Shown here: positions 16,002 through 24,654 of the stretch, one piece after another
Position numbering within the stretch: position 1 is the stretch's first letter
Layout: the number at the start of each line of letters is the position of its first letter
Assembly (NCBI GenBank): GCA_946407895.1
Contig: CAMJQA010000017.1
Coordinates: 1 to 56,139 of the forward strand
Origin: an uncultured Prevotellaceae bacterium
Lineage (GTDB): Bacteria > Bacteroidota > Bacteroidia > Bacteroidales > Bacteroidaceae
Length of the DNA: 56,139 nucleotides
Direction: 5' to 3'
Notes under the pieces: model-generated
Database searches by the model: none
What the model saw: only the letters and a program-made list of their open reading frames with translations
Told to the model about the DNA's origin: nothing
Position numbers and translations under genes: made by a program

Positions 16002-17990
16002 TTACTCTGTGTCAGACATCTGCTCATCAACAGCCTTTATCTTTTGCGCCAGCAGGTTAAGCTCGTCACGCAACTTGTCAACTTTCTTCTTCATTGCATC
16101 TACCATGGCATTGCCCTTCTTGCTACTGGTAGTGAGGAAGCCCAGGTTGTTCTCATACGTCTTAATCTCGTCACGCAACTTTTCATAGGCATGCATCATG
16201 CGATTACGCTCATTACCCAGGTTGCTGCCTTCCTTCTCCATCTTCTGAGCCAGCCCGGCACGGAAGTTATTAAGACGGCGCTTTGCCTGACTGACATTCA
16301 GGGCATCGTATATTTTATCGCATATCTCGCGATACTCCTTGTAGAGTTTATCTTTGTCGCGGAAAGGAACATGACCGGCCTCGTTCCACTGCTGTTGGAG
16401 TTGACGCACCTGCTGAAGGATATCTTCACCTTCCTGCTGTGCCAACTCGCGCAACTGGCTGATAATATTCTTCTTCTTCTCCAGGCTGGCCTTTTCCTGT
16501 TCACGCTGTCCGGCCGTAGCCTCCTGCCTGGCCTCGAAGAACTGGTCACAAGCACCTACGAAGCGTTTCCATAAAGTTTCAGAATACTTACGCGGCACTG
16601 CACCTATTTCTTTCCATTGCTTTTGCAACTTGACAAGGGCATCACCCGTAGCACGCCAGTCGGTACTATCTTTCAACGCTTCAGCCTGCTCCACCAGTTC
16701 CTTCTTACGAGCCAGATTGACAGCCAGACTTTCCTTCAATTCACGGAAGAACTGTGCTTTCTGTTCAAAAAAGGCATCGCAGCCCTGACGGAAGCGCTCG
16801 AAAATCTGTGTATTCATCTTCTGAGGGGCATAGCCAATAGTCTTCCAGCGAGCCTGAAGGTCGATGATTTTCTTGGTAACAGCATCCCAATCAGCAAATG
16901 TTTTCAACTCATCAACGTGGATGCCCTCCAATTCCTCACAAAGCGCAGTCTTATCAGCGAGGTTCTTTTCCTCTACAGCCTTAAGCGCCTCGAAATGAGC
17001 CTGGTGACGTTTGTTTATCACTGTTGAGGCTGCCTTGAAGCGATCCCAGATCTCATCGCGCAGATCTTTTGCAACAGGACCCGTCTCTTTCCATTCCTGA
17101 TGAAGGCTCTGCAACTGATTAAAGGCTTGAATAACATCCTGAACATCAGCTAACGCCTCAGCCTGCTCACACAGGCGGGTCTTAGCCTCAAGATTCTTGC
17201 GAAAGTCATAGTCGCGCAACTCATGACCCAGTTTCAGCAGGTCATAGAAGTTCTCCACATGGAGCTGATAGTTCTTCCACAGTTCAGTAGCACGTTCTGC
17301 CGGGACAGCCTTTATTTCCTTCCACTCAGCCTGAAGAGCCTTGAACTTATCAAAAGCCCTGTTAGCTTCCTCGGGTGTAGATGCCAACTGTTGGATGCTC
17401 TCCAGTATCTCCAGTTTGCGCTTCAGGTTATCCTGCTTCTGCTGCTCAAGGGCCTCTTGGGCCGCAGCGCGACGTTCACGAACCACCTGCATATATGCAC
17501 GGAACTCGGGCTCCAAAGAGTCTGTCTGAGGCTGGAACTTATCAGGGTCACCGCCTGCTTCAACATAAGCGCGGTGAGCCTCTTGGATTTCAGCATTATG
17601 ATACTTATAGAAAAGTACCTTCAGCAAATCTGTTTCAGCCTTTCCAGGCACATCCTCACCGTTAGCCAGTTCTTTAAGGCGTGCCACGACCTCCTCTTTT
17701 GTTAGGAACTGTGGCAAAGCTTCCTCCTCGGGAGTCTCTTTTTCGGCCGCTTCACCTTCTGGAGCAGCACTTTCCTCTACCTTTTCCTCAGCAACAGGAG
17801 TCTGGGGTTCCTCTAATGGGGTCTCAACTTCAGGTGCAGGAGTCTTTACCATTTCTTCTTCAGCAGGAGCAGGGGTCTCTTCTACTTTCTCTTCAGCAGA
17901 AGCCTGAACAGCCTCTACTACATTCTCGTTGACAAGTTCAGAAGACTGCCTTTGGGCAGTAGTTTCATTAGTCTCTAAGGAGTCCATCAT
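16002..17990 (-). CDS. DUF349 repeat protein
   Basis: A 662-residue, strongly acidic and helical cytoplasmic protein. Residues ~25-100 are low-complexity Glu/Pro/Ala (EEKVEE, PAPEE and similar). They are followed by about five DUF349 repeats, each with a W-K-E-I/T-G/A-x-V/A-P core (ALQAEWKEIKAVP, SLHQEWKETGPVA, DLQARWKTIGYAP, KLQKQWKEIGAVP, QLQQQWNEAGHVP). A coiled coil near the C-terminus contains KKGNAMVDAMKKKVDKLRDE. It is conserved across Bacteroidetes; function unknown. It stands between the SIMPL/lpxB pair and corA as a single gene. Confidence 0.88.
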   Translation of the reverse strand: MMDSLETNETTAQRQSSELVNENVVEAVQASAEEKVEETPAPAEEEMVKTPAPEVETPLEEPQTPVAEEKVEESAAPEGEAAEKETPEEEALPQFLTKEEVVARLKELANGEDVPGKAETDLLKVLFYKYHNAEIQEAHRAYVEAGGDPDKFQPQTDSLEPEFRAYMQVVRERRAAAQEALEQQKQDNLKRKLEILESIQQLASTPEEANRAFDKFKALQAEWKEIKAVPAERATELWKNYQLHVENFYDLLKLGHELRDYDFRKNLEAKTRLCEQAEALADVQDVIQAFNQLQSLHQEWKETGPVAKDLRDEIWDRFKAASTVINKRHQAHFEALKAVEEKNLADKTALCEELEGIHVDELKTFADWDAVTKKIIDLQARWKTIGYAPQKMNTQIFERFRQGCDAFFEQKAQFFRELKESLAVNLARKKELVEQAEALKDSTDWRATGDALVKLQKQWKEIGAVPRKYSETLWKRFVGACDQFFEARQEATAGQREQEKASLEKKKNIISQLRELAQQEGEDILQQVRQLQQQWNEAGHVPFRDKDKLYKEYREICDKIYDALNVSQAKRRLNNFRAGLAQKMEKEGSNLGNERNRMMHAYEKLRDEIKTYENNLGFLTTSSKKGNAMVDAMKKKVDKLRDELNLLAQKIKAVDEQMSDTE

Positions 17991-18132
17991 GTTTAGTTTT
18001 GTAAGTTAGACAAATTATAATCCACCTGCCTCACTCTACAGCGAGAAGAAAAAGCAGGGAATTTGGAGTACAAAATACGGCAAAAAAATTGTTTCTTCCT
18101 AATCTAAGCGCGTTTTTTTTATTTAAAAACAC

Positions 18133-19059
18133 TCAAATCCACGTTTTTCGTTTGAAATACAACAGGAAAAGTACCGTTACAAACACCGAAATGCAAATTG
18201 CAACAGGAAAACCCCACCAAACATTCTCCATACCGTTTATCAGGTTCATTCCAAAAACGCTGGCAACCAAAGTGGGGAACATCAATATGATGTTAATGCT
18301 TGTGAGCATCTTCATCACACTGTTCATGTTATTGTTGATTATATTGGCATAAGTGTCCATCGTGCTGTCCAAGATATTTGCATAAATACCAGCCGACTCA
18401 CGGGCCTGGCTCATTTCGATATTCACGTCTTCAATCAAGTCAGCGTCCAATTCATCTACGGGCAATTTGAATTTCAATTTTGACAACAATGTCTCATTGC
18501 CACGAATGGAGGTTATGAAATAGGTCAGACTATCCTGCAACTTAGACAGACGGATAAGATCGGCATTATCAATATTATGGTCCAGGCTTTCTTTCGACTT
18601 CTCAAGCAGGGTATTTATCTGCTTCAAGCGCTTCAAGTACCAGACTGCACTGCTCAGGAACAGCCGAAAGACCATATCTACAGCATCGGTGAATCCACAT
18701 CCGCGTCGCTGCTGAAAGGACACAAAGTCTATCATCATATTAGTTTCGAAGTTGCATACTGTAATGCAAACATCCTTCTTCATGATGATGCCCAGGGGAA
18801 TAGTGGTGAAAGGCGTACGGGAACGTATTTCCTTTACATAGGGGATACGTAGGATAATGAGCATCCAGCCCTCGTCAAATTCATAACGGGCACGCTCTTC
18901 AGTATCGGCAATGTCATTCAGAAAATAATCGGGGATGCCCAGTTCCTTTTCAAGGAAGTCAGTATCTTCCTGTGAGGGGCATGTCACTTGGGTCCAGCAA
19001 TTGGGAGCCCATTCCTCAATAGCGCGAAGGCCATTCGTCGTATTCCAGAAAGTTCGCAT
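18133..19059 (-). CDS. corA: CorA family magnesium/divalent-cation channel
   Basis: A 308-residue protein, normal for the family. A cytoplasmic alpha/beta N-domain is followed by a long helix and two C-terminal membrane segments. The first ends in the diagnostic G-M-N (270-272, in SVFGMNLINGMENVWW), the selectivity motif of CorA channels. It moves Mg2+ and sometimes Co2+ or Ni2+ across the inner membrane. It has its own promoter and a ~170-base leader holding a short peptide frame and alternative hairpins, so expression is probably controlled after transcription starts. Confidence 0.93.
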   Translation of the reverse strand: MRTFWNTTNGLRAIEEWAPNCWTQVTCPSQEDTDFLEKELGIPDYFLNDIADTEERARYEFDEGWMLIILRIPYVKEIRSRTPFTTIPLGIIMKKDVCITVCNFETNMMIDFVSFQQRRGCGFTDAVDMVFRLFLSSAVWYLKRLKQINTLLEKSKESLDHNIDNADLIRLSKLQDSLTYFITSIRGNETLLSKLKFKLPVDELDADLIEDVNIEMSQARESAGIYANILDSTMDTYANIINNNMNSVMKMLTSINIILMFPTLVASVFGMNLINGMENVWWGFPVAICISVFVTVLFLLYFKRKTWI

Positions 19060-19086
19060 CGTTTCGGGTCTTTTTACGGTTACTCA

Positions 19087-19111
19087 CATTTTGGGCACTC
19101 CTCCCAAAATG
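19087..19111 (-). promoter_or_regulatory. Leader hairpin before corA
   Basis: A perfect 9-bp stem (CATTTTGGG / CCCAAAATG) with a 7-base loop, 27 bases before the corA ATG. On the RNA its GGGAGGA stretch can instead pair with TCCTCCC (19156-19150), just after the short leader frame, so the two helices exclude one another. No U-tract follows the stem, so control of translation or RNA stability is likelier than termination. Confidence 0.55.
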
Positions 19112-19159
19112 TATGACCCGCAATTATCCAATGCCTAGGTCCCACGCGAGGGAGGACTG

Positions 19160-19195
19160 CTACTCACTAAAATTGTCCGCCGGGTAGTCGTCCAT
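19160..19195 (-). CDS. Candidate leader peptide of corA (11 residues)
   Basis: ATG at 19195 opens an 11-codon frame, MDDYPADNFSE, ending TAG 19162-19160. It falls ~33 bases inside the transcript expected from the corA promoter. The peptide is rich in Asp/Glu and carries one proline near its start. Acidic/proline nascent chains are known to destabilise ribosomes at low Mg2+ (E. coli MgtL), which makes its place before a Mg2+ channel suggestive. The frame is short enough to occur by chance; confidence rests on position and the adjoining alternative helices. Confidence 0.4.
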   Translation of the reverse strand: MDDYPADNFSE

Positions 19196-19233
19196 TTTGC
19201 TTATTTTTATTTATTTTAATTCAATTCGGGGTG

Positions 19234-19264
19234 CAAAGGTAGTGCAAACCGCGCAAAATACAAA
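19234..19264 (-). promoter_or_regulatory. corA promoter
   Basis: TTTG (19264-19261), 19 bases, TACCTTTG (19241-19234). Consensus spacing. The expected start of transcription is near 19228, giving a leader of about 170 bases. The rest of 19060-19381 contains no gene that I can see. Confidence 0.8.
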
Positions 19265-19381
19265 AAAAATGGGAACTTATTTTCATTTTTTGTCCATGCA
19301 TCGCCTTCAAATGAAAGAAAAACGAGGAAACAGAACTGGCATCTACATTGATGCCCGGCCCTAAAAGCATTCGGCTTACAT

Positions 19382-20653
19382 TCAGCGGTCCCGCTCGATG
19401 AAGGCGGTTACCAGTCGGAAGATAGGCGCGTAGCTATCTGACTTTACTGTGCGGAAATCATCTCTTGGGGTATGGTAGTAGGGGTAGGCTGACCCCTCTT
19501 GATTCTCCAAGAAAATACAGGGTACGCCACGCATAGCAAAGGGATAGTGATCGCTGTTGGCCGCCAGTTCGCCACGGTCAATGTCTTTGAAAAGACCCAG
19601 TTCGCGGTTTATATTCTCAAACTGGCTGAAACGCGACATACCTGCTTCGCTGAGCTCGCAATAAAGGGATGGATTGTCATCGCCAATCATATCGATATTG
19701 AACAAGTAACGTATCTGCGTTAACGGCACGACGGGGTGCTCCACGAACCAGGTGGAGCCGCGCAGGTTGGCATCCTCGCCCGAAAAGGCTATGAAATAAA
19801 TGTCATACTCCGGTCTGTGCTGTGCATAATATTGTGCAAGTGTGACAAGGGCTGCCGTACCCGATGCATTGTCATTTGCCCCTGGGTAGAACACATGGCG
19901 GCCTAGGTTACCGATATGGTCGTAATGAGCCGTAAAGACATAGCAGCTGTCGTGCCTGCGGCCAAGCACCTTGGCTATAATGTTCTCCGTTTCGTATGCT
20001 TTCAGGAACTCATTCTCAACGTTCAGCTTTACGCGCTGCACGCCCTCTATCGCCTCGGGTGTTACCCACACTATAGGTTTATCAACGATGCGATGCCCAT
20101 AGGCCTTAAAGAACTTGATAGGCGAGGGCCAGGTATAGATGAGTCCCGCATTGGGGCACTCACCAGCCTTCTGCAACCGTGAGAAAACCTGCCTATGCCG
20201 ATAGGTGAACCAGAACTCGCAGGCCACCAAACAGCCCGCATACTCAGGTTTGGCAAGGTCGGCAAACATACGGTCGGGATCAAAGTTCAGCGTATCCACA
20301 TGATAAACGGGGAACTCTCCCACTACACCAGGCGAGTATTCGCGCATGGAAAAGTCGAAGCCGGCCTTCAGCTTACGTCCGTCAGCCCACATCTGCATCT
20401 TGCCGTTGAAGGTATTGATGTCCAGTGTGAAGGGTTGGAACGCCACTTCGTCAACTCCAGACTTCTCATACTCAGCAGCCAAGTATTTCCCAGCTTTCCG
20501 CACACCGTTACGGGCATAGCCTCGCCCCTGATACTTAGAGCTACTCAATTCACGTACAATTTTTTTAAAGCGTGGCAAGTCTTGCGCCTTGACGTGAGGC
20601 ACAAAGACCGACAATGCCAAAGCAAGGAGGAACAAAGCCTTTGTTTTTCTCAT
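19382..20653 (-). CDS. M28 family zinc aminopeptidase
   Basis: A 423-residue exported protein (signal MRKTKALFLLALALSVFVPHVKAQ). The M28 di-zinc site is visible in order: HYDH (in FTAHYDHIG), the bridging Asp in GANDNASG, the catalytic acidic residue in FSGEDANLRGS, and later Asp and His ligands (NIDMIGDDNP; YPYYHTPRDDF). It is probably a periplasmic exopeptidase acting on peptides. It is a single gene transcribed away from the metal-uptake operon; a minus-strand TAATTTTG box (20714-20707) precedes it. Confidence 0.9.
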   Translation of the reverse strand: MRKTKALFLLALALSVFVPHVKAQDLPRFKKIVRELSSSKYQGRGYARNGVRKAGKYLAAEYEKSGVDEVAFQPFTLDINTFNGKMQMWADGRKLKAGFDFSMREYSPGVVGEFPVYHVDTLNFDPDRMFADLAKPEYAGCLVACEFWFTYRHRQVFSRLQKAGECPNAGLIYTWPSPIKFFKAYGHRIVDKPIVWVTPEAIEGVQRVKLNVENEFLKAYETENIIAKVLGRRHDSCYVFTAHYDHIGNLGRHVFYPGANDNASGTAALVTLAQYYAQHRPEYDIYFIAFSGEDANLRGSTWFVEHPVVPLTQIRYLFNIDMIGDDNPSLYCELSEAGMSRFSQFENINRELGLFKDIDRGELAANSDHYPFAMRGVPCIFLENQEGSAYPYYHTPRDDFRTVKSDSYAPIFRLVTAFIERDR

Positions 20654-20706
20654 AATTCTTATGCGTGCTTTTGCCTTTACCAGGCCATTTTATCAGGTTC
20701 TTGCCG

Positions 20707-20714
20707 CAAAATTA
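20707..20714 (-). promoter_or_regulatory. -7 box for the M28 peptidase
   Basis: TAATTTTG on the minus strand, 54 bases before the ATG. No clear TTTG at the expected -33 distance. Confidence 0.45.
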
Positions 20715-20850
20715 TATAAAATATTTGAATAATAACGCACTTACGCTTGGAAATTATCAAATAAGCTCTTTCATTTTCTATCTTAATCATGCCTTTACCC
20801 CTCTTTCGAAGCTACTTCCGCTCTATAACAAAAATTAATTCGAAAATTAT

Positions 20851-20881
20851 TTTGCATTGTGCTTTCTTAATTGTACCTTTG
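20851..20881 (+). promoter_or_regulatory. Promoter of the putative metal-uptake operon
   Basis: TTTG (20851-20854), exactly 19 bases, TACCTTTG (20874-20881). This near-ideal promoter ends five bases before an ATG, which rules out the upstream TTG (20871) as the start of the first gene. Confidence 0.8.
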
Positions 20882-20885
20882 CCAC

Positions 20886-21239
20886 ATGAAAATGGATTTG
20901 AGGCGTAAGATATCGGCTTGGATGTTGTTGGCAGTCTATCTGCCACTGCTCATCTTATCCAGCATTCATCTGCATACCGCATACGAGTGGGAATTGGATG
21001 AATGCTATCAGTGTGCCAGCCATCTGCCTCATTCTGGACATATCACCAGTCAGGGAGCAACCCATCATGTCTGTTTGCTGTGTCAGTTCCTGTCGCTGCC
21101 CGGCCTTATCGTACAGAGTGTCATGCTCTCCGTCTGCCTATTGGCTGTCGGATACCTGTTCGTCAGCCAGGACGCATCCGTTGTTTCCACGCTTCTGGAT
21201 GCAGTCCGAAGTCGTGCTCCACCCTTTTTCGTAATGTAG
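20886..21239 (+). CDS. Small Cys/His-rich membrane protein of the metal-uptake operon
   Basis: A 117-residue protein if started at ATG 20886; ATG 20892 is equally possible and fits a very short leader. It has one hydrophobic segment near the N-terminus (WMLLAVYLPLLILSSI) and one toward the C-terminus (LIVQSVMLSVCLLAVGYLF). Between them is a periplasm-facing loop rich in metal ligands: HLH, ECYQCASHLPHSGH, HHVCLLC. The two C-x-x-C pairs and the histidines suggest binding of Zn2+ or another soft metal. I do not recognise a named family. It is directly followed by the TonB-dependent receptor, so a role in metal uptake or sensing is inferred from context. Confidence 0.65.
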   Translation: MKMDLRRKISAWMLLAVYLPLLILSSIHLHTAYEWELDECYQCASHLPHSGHITSQGATHHVCLLCQFLSLPGLIVQSVMLSVCLLAVGYLFVSQDASVVSTLLDAVRSRAPPFFVM

Positions 21240-21249
21240 ATTGAGATTC

Positions 21250-21274
21250 TGCACGAAGCAAACTGTTTCGTGCA
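21250..21274 (+). promoter_or_regulatory. Inverted repeat before the TonB-dependent receptor gene
   Basis: TGCACGAA (21250-21257), nine bases, TTCGTGCA (21267-21274): a perfect 8-bp inverted repeat just after the first gene of the operon. It could be a protein-binding operator or an RNA hairpin that uncouples the receptor from the upstream gene. Confidence 0.5.
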
Positions 21275-21315
21275 CGTACATTATATATTTATATTTACAT
21301 TGCGTTCCATCTGAA

Positions 21316-23409
21316 ATGATATTGAATCTGATGGTCGCCACATTGTTGTGGCTGACCCAACCAGATACCGTAGTGACACTAAAGGACGTAACAGTAAGCG
21401 GAAATGCCAGGCGAGACTACCTGATGAAGTCATCGCAGAACAGCGTCCGTGTCAGCCACGACTATCTGGAACAACATTTCTCTGGCAGCCTGATGCAAAC
21501 ACTGGAGGGCATCCCAGGCGTGAAAGCCATGAGCATAGGCAGCGGGCAGTCAAAGCCCACCATTCGCGGCCTGGGCTTCAACCGTATGGCTGTGACCGAA
21601 GACGGCATAAAGCACGAAGGACAGCAGTGGGGCGACGACCACGGGCTCGAGATTGACCAGTTCGCCATAGACCGTGCCGAGGTGTTAAAGGGTCCGGCAG
21701 CACTGCTCTACGGCTCTGATGCCATAGGCGGTGTGCTGAGCCTATATACGAACCATCTGCCTACGGAACCCTTCCAGGGCAGTGCATCACTTTTCACCCG
21801 CACCAATAACGGATCGCTGGGCGCTTCCGTAAAGTTTGGCGGGCTGAACAAGCATTTCTTCTACCGAGCCAATGCCACCCTTATCAACTACGCCGACTAT
21901 TGCGTTCCTACAGACAGCATACAGTACTACTCGTACTACATCCGACTCAAGGACCGACGCCTGCGCAACACAGCCGGGCGCGAATACGACGGCAGTTTGA
22001 TGGCGGGGTATGCCGGTTATAACTTCCATACCGATGTGCGTATCTCGGACTCCTACGCCAAGAGTGGTTTCTTTGCAGATGCACACGGATTGGAAGTAAG
22101 GCTGTCAGACATCGACTATGACAGAAGCCGACGCGATGTAGACTTGCCCTATCAGTGGGTAAACCACCTGAAGGTAATGAGCCATACCACCTGGCACGAC
22201 GAGAACTGGGCATTGGAAGGCAATCTGGCCTGGCAGAACAACTGGCGCGAAGAGCACTCTGAGCCTATCTCCCACGGCTACATGCCTCGTCCGAACGGCA
22301 CCCTCGAACGCAGATTCAACAAGAACACACTGACTGCGCAGCTGGGCATGCGCCGCACTATAGCCGAACAGCATGAATTAAAAGCTGGTGCTAACGGAGA
22401 ATACCAACACAACGAACGTAGCGGCTGGGGATTCATCATCCCCGATTTCCAGACGGTTAGCGCAGGCATTTATGCCATCGATCGCTGGACGATTAACGAG
22501 AGCCTGATAGCCAATGCCGGAGTGCGCTACGACTACCATCATACCTCGGTGGAGAAATACAACGATTGGTACTTGACACCCGTGACGCAGAACGATTCGG
22601 TCTATAAAGAGCGCTCGGCCGACATAAGCCGCAACTTTAACAGCTTTACCTGGTCGGCCGGTTTGAACTACGCCACTGGCGGATGGGTAATGAAGGCCAA
22701 TTTAGGCAAGAGTTTCCGCGTGCCTATCCCTAAGGAACTGGCCGCAGACGGTGTGAATTATCACATCTTCCGATACGAGCAGGGCAACGCAGACCTGAAC
22801 CCCGAAGAGTCCTATCAGCTGGATGCCGGCATCAGCTGGGGAAACAGGGCTGTGGACATACAGGTGGATCCATTCGTGAATTATTTCCCGAACTACATCT
22901 ACCTGAGTCCGACGCCGCAGTATGTGGAGGGGCTTCAGCTCTACAAATATACACAGGCGAAGGTGTTCAGATGGGGCATTGAGGCACAGGCCACATGGCG
23001 CATTACCTCCCACTTGGAAGCCGAGCTGAAGGGCGAGTACCTCTACGCCCGCCAGCGCTCAGGCGAGAAGAAGGGCTATTCCCTACCCTTTTCCACCCCA
23101 TGGTCGGCCGATGCCGGGGCAAAGTACAAGTTCCAGTGGCGGGGCGACGGTTTTGTAGGTTTGGACCTGCACCTTGTTGGCGACCAGCACGAAATCGTAC
23201 CGCCCGAGAAACCGACCGACGGTTATTGGACTCTGAACCTCTCGGCCGGGAAACAGTTCCCGCTGAACAGCAGGACAAGACTACGGCTGTCACTCCATGC
23301 CGACAACCTGCTGAACAAGTGCTACTACGACCACACCAGCTACTACCGCCTCATCGACGTTCCCGAACCGGGCTTCAATATGGCGCTGATGGTGGGTGTG
23401 GAGTTTTAA
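21316..23409 (+). CDS. TonB-dependent outer-membrane receptor, probable metal or metallophore uptake
   Basis: About 697 residues when started at ATG 21316, which gives a hydrophobic signal (MILNLMVATLLWLTQPD); the longer in-frame TTG start at 21241 would read through the inverted repeat and lacks a signal. A TonB-box-like VVTLKDVTVSG is followed by a plug domain (SVRVSHDYLEQHF, IRGLGFNRM, RAEVLKGPAALLYGSDAIGGVL) and a 22-strand barrel ending in aromatic Phe (MVGVEF), as barrel-assembly substrates do. Neighbours are a Cys/His membrane protein and a His-rich DUF4625 lipoprotein, which points to zinc or a similar metal rather than a glycan; no SusD partner is present. Confidence 0.88.
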   Translation: MILNLMVATLLWLTQPDTVVTLKDVTVSGNARRDYLMKSSQNSVRVSHDYLEQHFSGSLMQTLEGIPGVKAMSIGSGQSKPTIRGLGFNRMAVTEDGIKHEGQQWGDDHGLEIDQFAIDRAEVLKGPAALLYGSDAIGGVLSLYTNHLPTEPFQGSASLFTRTNNGSLGASVKFGGLNKHFFYRANATLINYADYCVPTDSIQYYSYYIRLKDRRLRNTAGREYDGSLMAGYAGYNFHTDVRISDSYAKSGFFADAHGLEVRLSDIDYDRSRRDVDLPYQWVNHLKVMSHTTWHDENWALEGNLAWQNNWREEHSEPISHGYMPRPNGTLERRFNKNTLTAQLGMRRTIAEQHELKAGANGEYQHNERSGWGFIIPDFQTVSAGIYAIDRWTINESLIANAGVRYDYHHTSVEKYNDWYLTPVTQNDSVYKERSADISRNFNSFTWSAGLNYATGGWVMKANLGKSFRVPIPKELAADGVNYHIFRYEQGNADLNPEESYQLDAGISWGNRAVDIQVDPFVNYFPNYIYLSPTPQYVEGLQLYKYTQAKVFRWGIEAQATWRITSHLEAELKGEYLYARQRSGEKKGYSLPFSTPWSADAGAKYKFQWRGDGFVGLDLHLVGDQHEIVPPEKPTDGYWTLNLSAGKQFPLNSRTRLRLSLHADNLLNKCYYDHTSYYRLIDVPEPGFNMALMVGVEF

Positions 23410-23458
23410 TTGAATAAACAAATCAAGAATCAACAAACCGACTAAAAGAAACAAGAAT

Positions 23459-23986
23459 ATGAAAAAGTATATCTACATGAGCCTCACAATGGCTCTCATA
23501 CTGGGTCTTTGGGCCTGTGGAAACGACGACGAAGTAAAGGACATGACCCCGCCAACCATCACCGATACGGGCATAACCTGCAACCCCATCAACTGCCAGG
23601 TCTATCATCCGGGCGATATTATACCCTTTCGCTATGTTTTCGAGGATAATGTGGAACTGGGCAACTTCAACCTGGAAGTACACAACAACTTCGACCATCA
23701 CTCCCACAGCACTGAAGGCAATGACCATGACCACGAGGACAGTGAATGCGAACATGAACATGAGCATGAAGAAGGTGAAGAACACGGGGAGGAGAACGCC
23801 TGGGTTTACAACCACTCCTTCTCCATCCCATCCGGATTAAAGAGTCACACAGCCAATGTTGACATCCCAATCCCGGAGGATGCAGCCGAGGGCGACTATC
23901 ACTTCATGATCAGGGTCACGGACAAAGCCGGATGGCAGCAAATCAAGGGCATAGCCATCATCATCGAGCATCACGACGATGATTGA
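23459..23986 (+). CDS. His-rich DUF4625 lipoprotein
   Basis: A 175-residue lipoprotein (lipobox LGLWACG). The Ig-like DUF4625 fold is suggested by VYHPGDIIPFRYVFEDNVELGNF and the C-terminal RVTDKAGWQQIKG. A highly acidic, histidine-rich loop is inserted at about 75-113 (HHSHS, HDHED, HEHEHEE, HGEE), and the chain ends HHDDD. Such loops buffer or capture Zn2+, Ni2+ or Cu2+. As third gene after the receptor it probably binds metal at the cell surface. It overlaps the next gene by eight bases. Confidence 0.82.
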   Translation: MKKYIYMSLTMALILGLWACGNDDEVKDMTPPTITDTGITCNPINCQVYHPGDIIPFRYVFEDNVELGNFNLEVHNNFDHHSHSTEGNDHDHEDSECEHEHEHEEGEEHGEENAWVYNHSFSIPSGLKSHTANVDIPIPEDAAEGDYHFMIRVTDKAGWQQIKGIAIIIEHHDDD

Positions 23987-24548
23987 ACGGCATCCGCTCC
24001 AGCCATTTCTGCCCAGGGGAGCCAAAGTGCTCTTCCTGGGCAGTTTTCCGCCACCGCGCCAGCGATGGTGCATGGACTTCTTCTACCCCAACTGGATTAA
24101 CGACCACTGGCGCATCGAGGGGCTGGTATTCTATGGCGAGCGCGACTATTTCGTAGATAACATGCACAAGACATTCCGGCTCGAAGCCATCAAGGAGCAT
24201 TGCCGCCAGCACGGCATCGCCTTCTACGACACAGCCAGGGCTGTACGCCGTCTTCGGGACAATGCCTCCGACAAGTTTCTGGAGGTTGTGGAACCGACCG
24301 ACATCTCCGCCCTCATTGCTCCGCTCAGTGCCCTGCGAGCTATTGTCACCACAGGCGAAAAGGCCACCGAGACCATCTGCCTGCGCATGAATGTGCCGCA
24401 GATGCCTGCTGTCAGCCAAGCCGTTAACATCCCCGGCACCAGTTTGGAACTCTACCGCCTGCCCAGCAGCAGCCGGGCCTATCCTCTCTCCCTTGAGAAG
24501 AAGGCCGAGGCCTACAAACTGATGTTCCAGCACTATGGTTTATGCTGA
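23979..24548 (+). CDS. Uracil-DNA glycosylase family protein
   Basis: A 189-residue cytoplasmic protein that starts inside the end of the DUF4625 gene (8-base overlap). VLFLGSFPPPRQRW near the N-terminus resembles the water-activating loop of the UDG superfamily (mismatch-specific or deoxyinosine glycosylases). FFYPNW and the late IPGTSLELYRLPSSSRA resemble the second family motif (S/T-S in the minor-groove loop). It probably removes damaged or mismatched bases. Its link to the metal operon is probably just read-through, though the overlap implies co-translation. Confidence 0.75.
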   Translation: MIERHPLQPFLPRGAKVLFLGSFPPPRQRWCMDFFYPNWINDHWRIEGLVFYGERDYFVDNMHKTFRLEAIKEHCRQHGIAFYDTARAVRRLRDNASDKFLEVVEPTDISALIAPLSALRAIVTTGEKATETICLRMNVPQMPAVSQAVNIPGTSLELYRLPSSSRAYPLSLEKKAEAYKLMFQHYGLC

Positions 24549-24584
24549 TTCCGTCATTTTTCCGACAATAAAACGGCAGAAATA

Positions 24585-24615
24585 TTGGCTTCTTCGTTTT
24601 TTAGTTATAACTTTG
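24585..24615 (+). promoter_or_regulatory. Promoter of the glutathione peroxidase gene
   Basis: TTGG (24585-24588), 19 bases, TAACTTTG (24608-24615), 39 bases before ATG 24655. This supports the internal ATG rather than the in-frame one at 24535, which would begin inside the preceding gene. Confidence 0.65.
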
Positions 24616-24654
24616 CAGCCAAGAAAGTACTTTAAACCATCAAAAGATAACATT

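Noticed and set aside
21241..21315. Upstream TTG start for the TonB-dependent receptor
   Set aside because: It would translate the inverted repeat and bury the signal peptide; ATG 21316 gives a proper signal.
24535..24654. Upstream start for the glutathione peroxidase
   Set aside because: It begins inside the previous gene and upstream of the promoter; ATG 24655 gives a signal peptide and family-like length.
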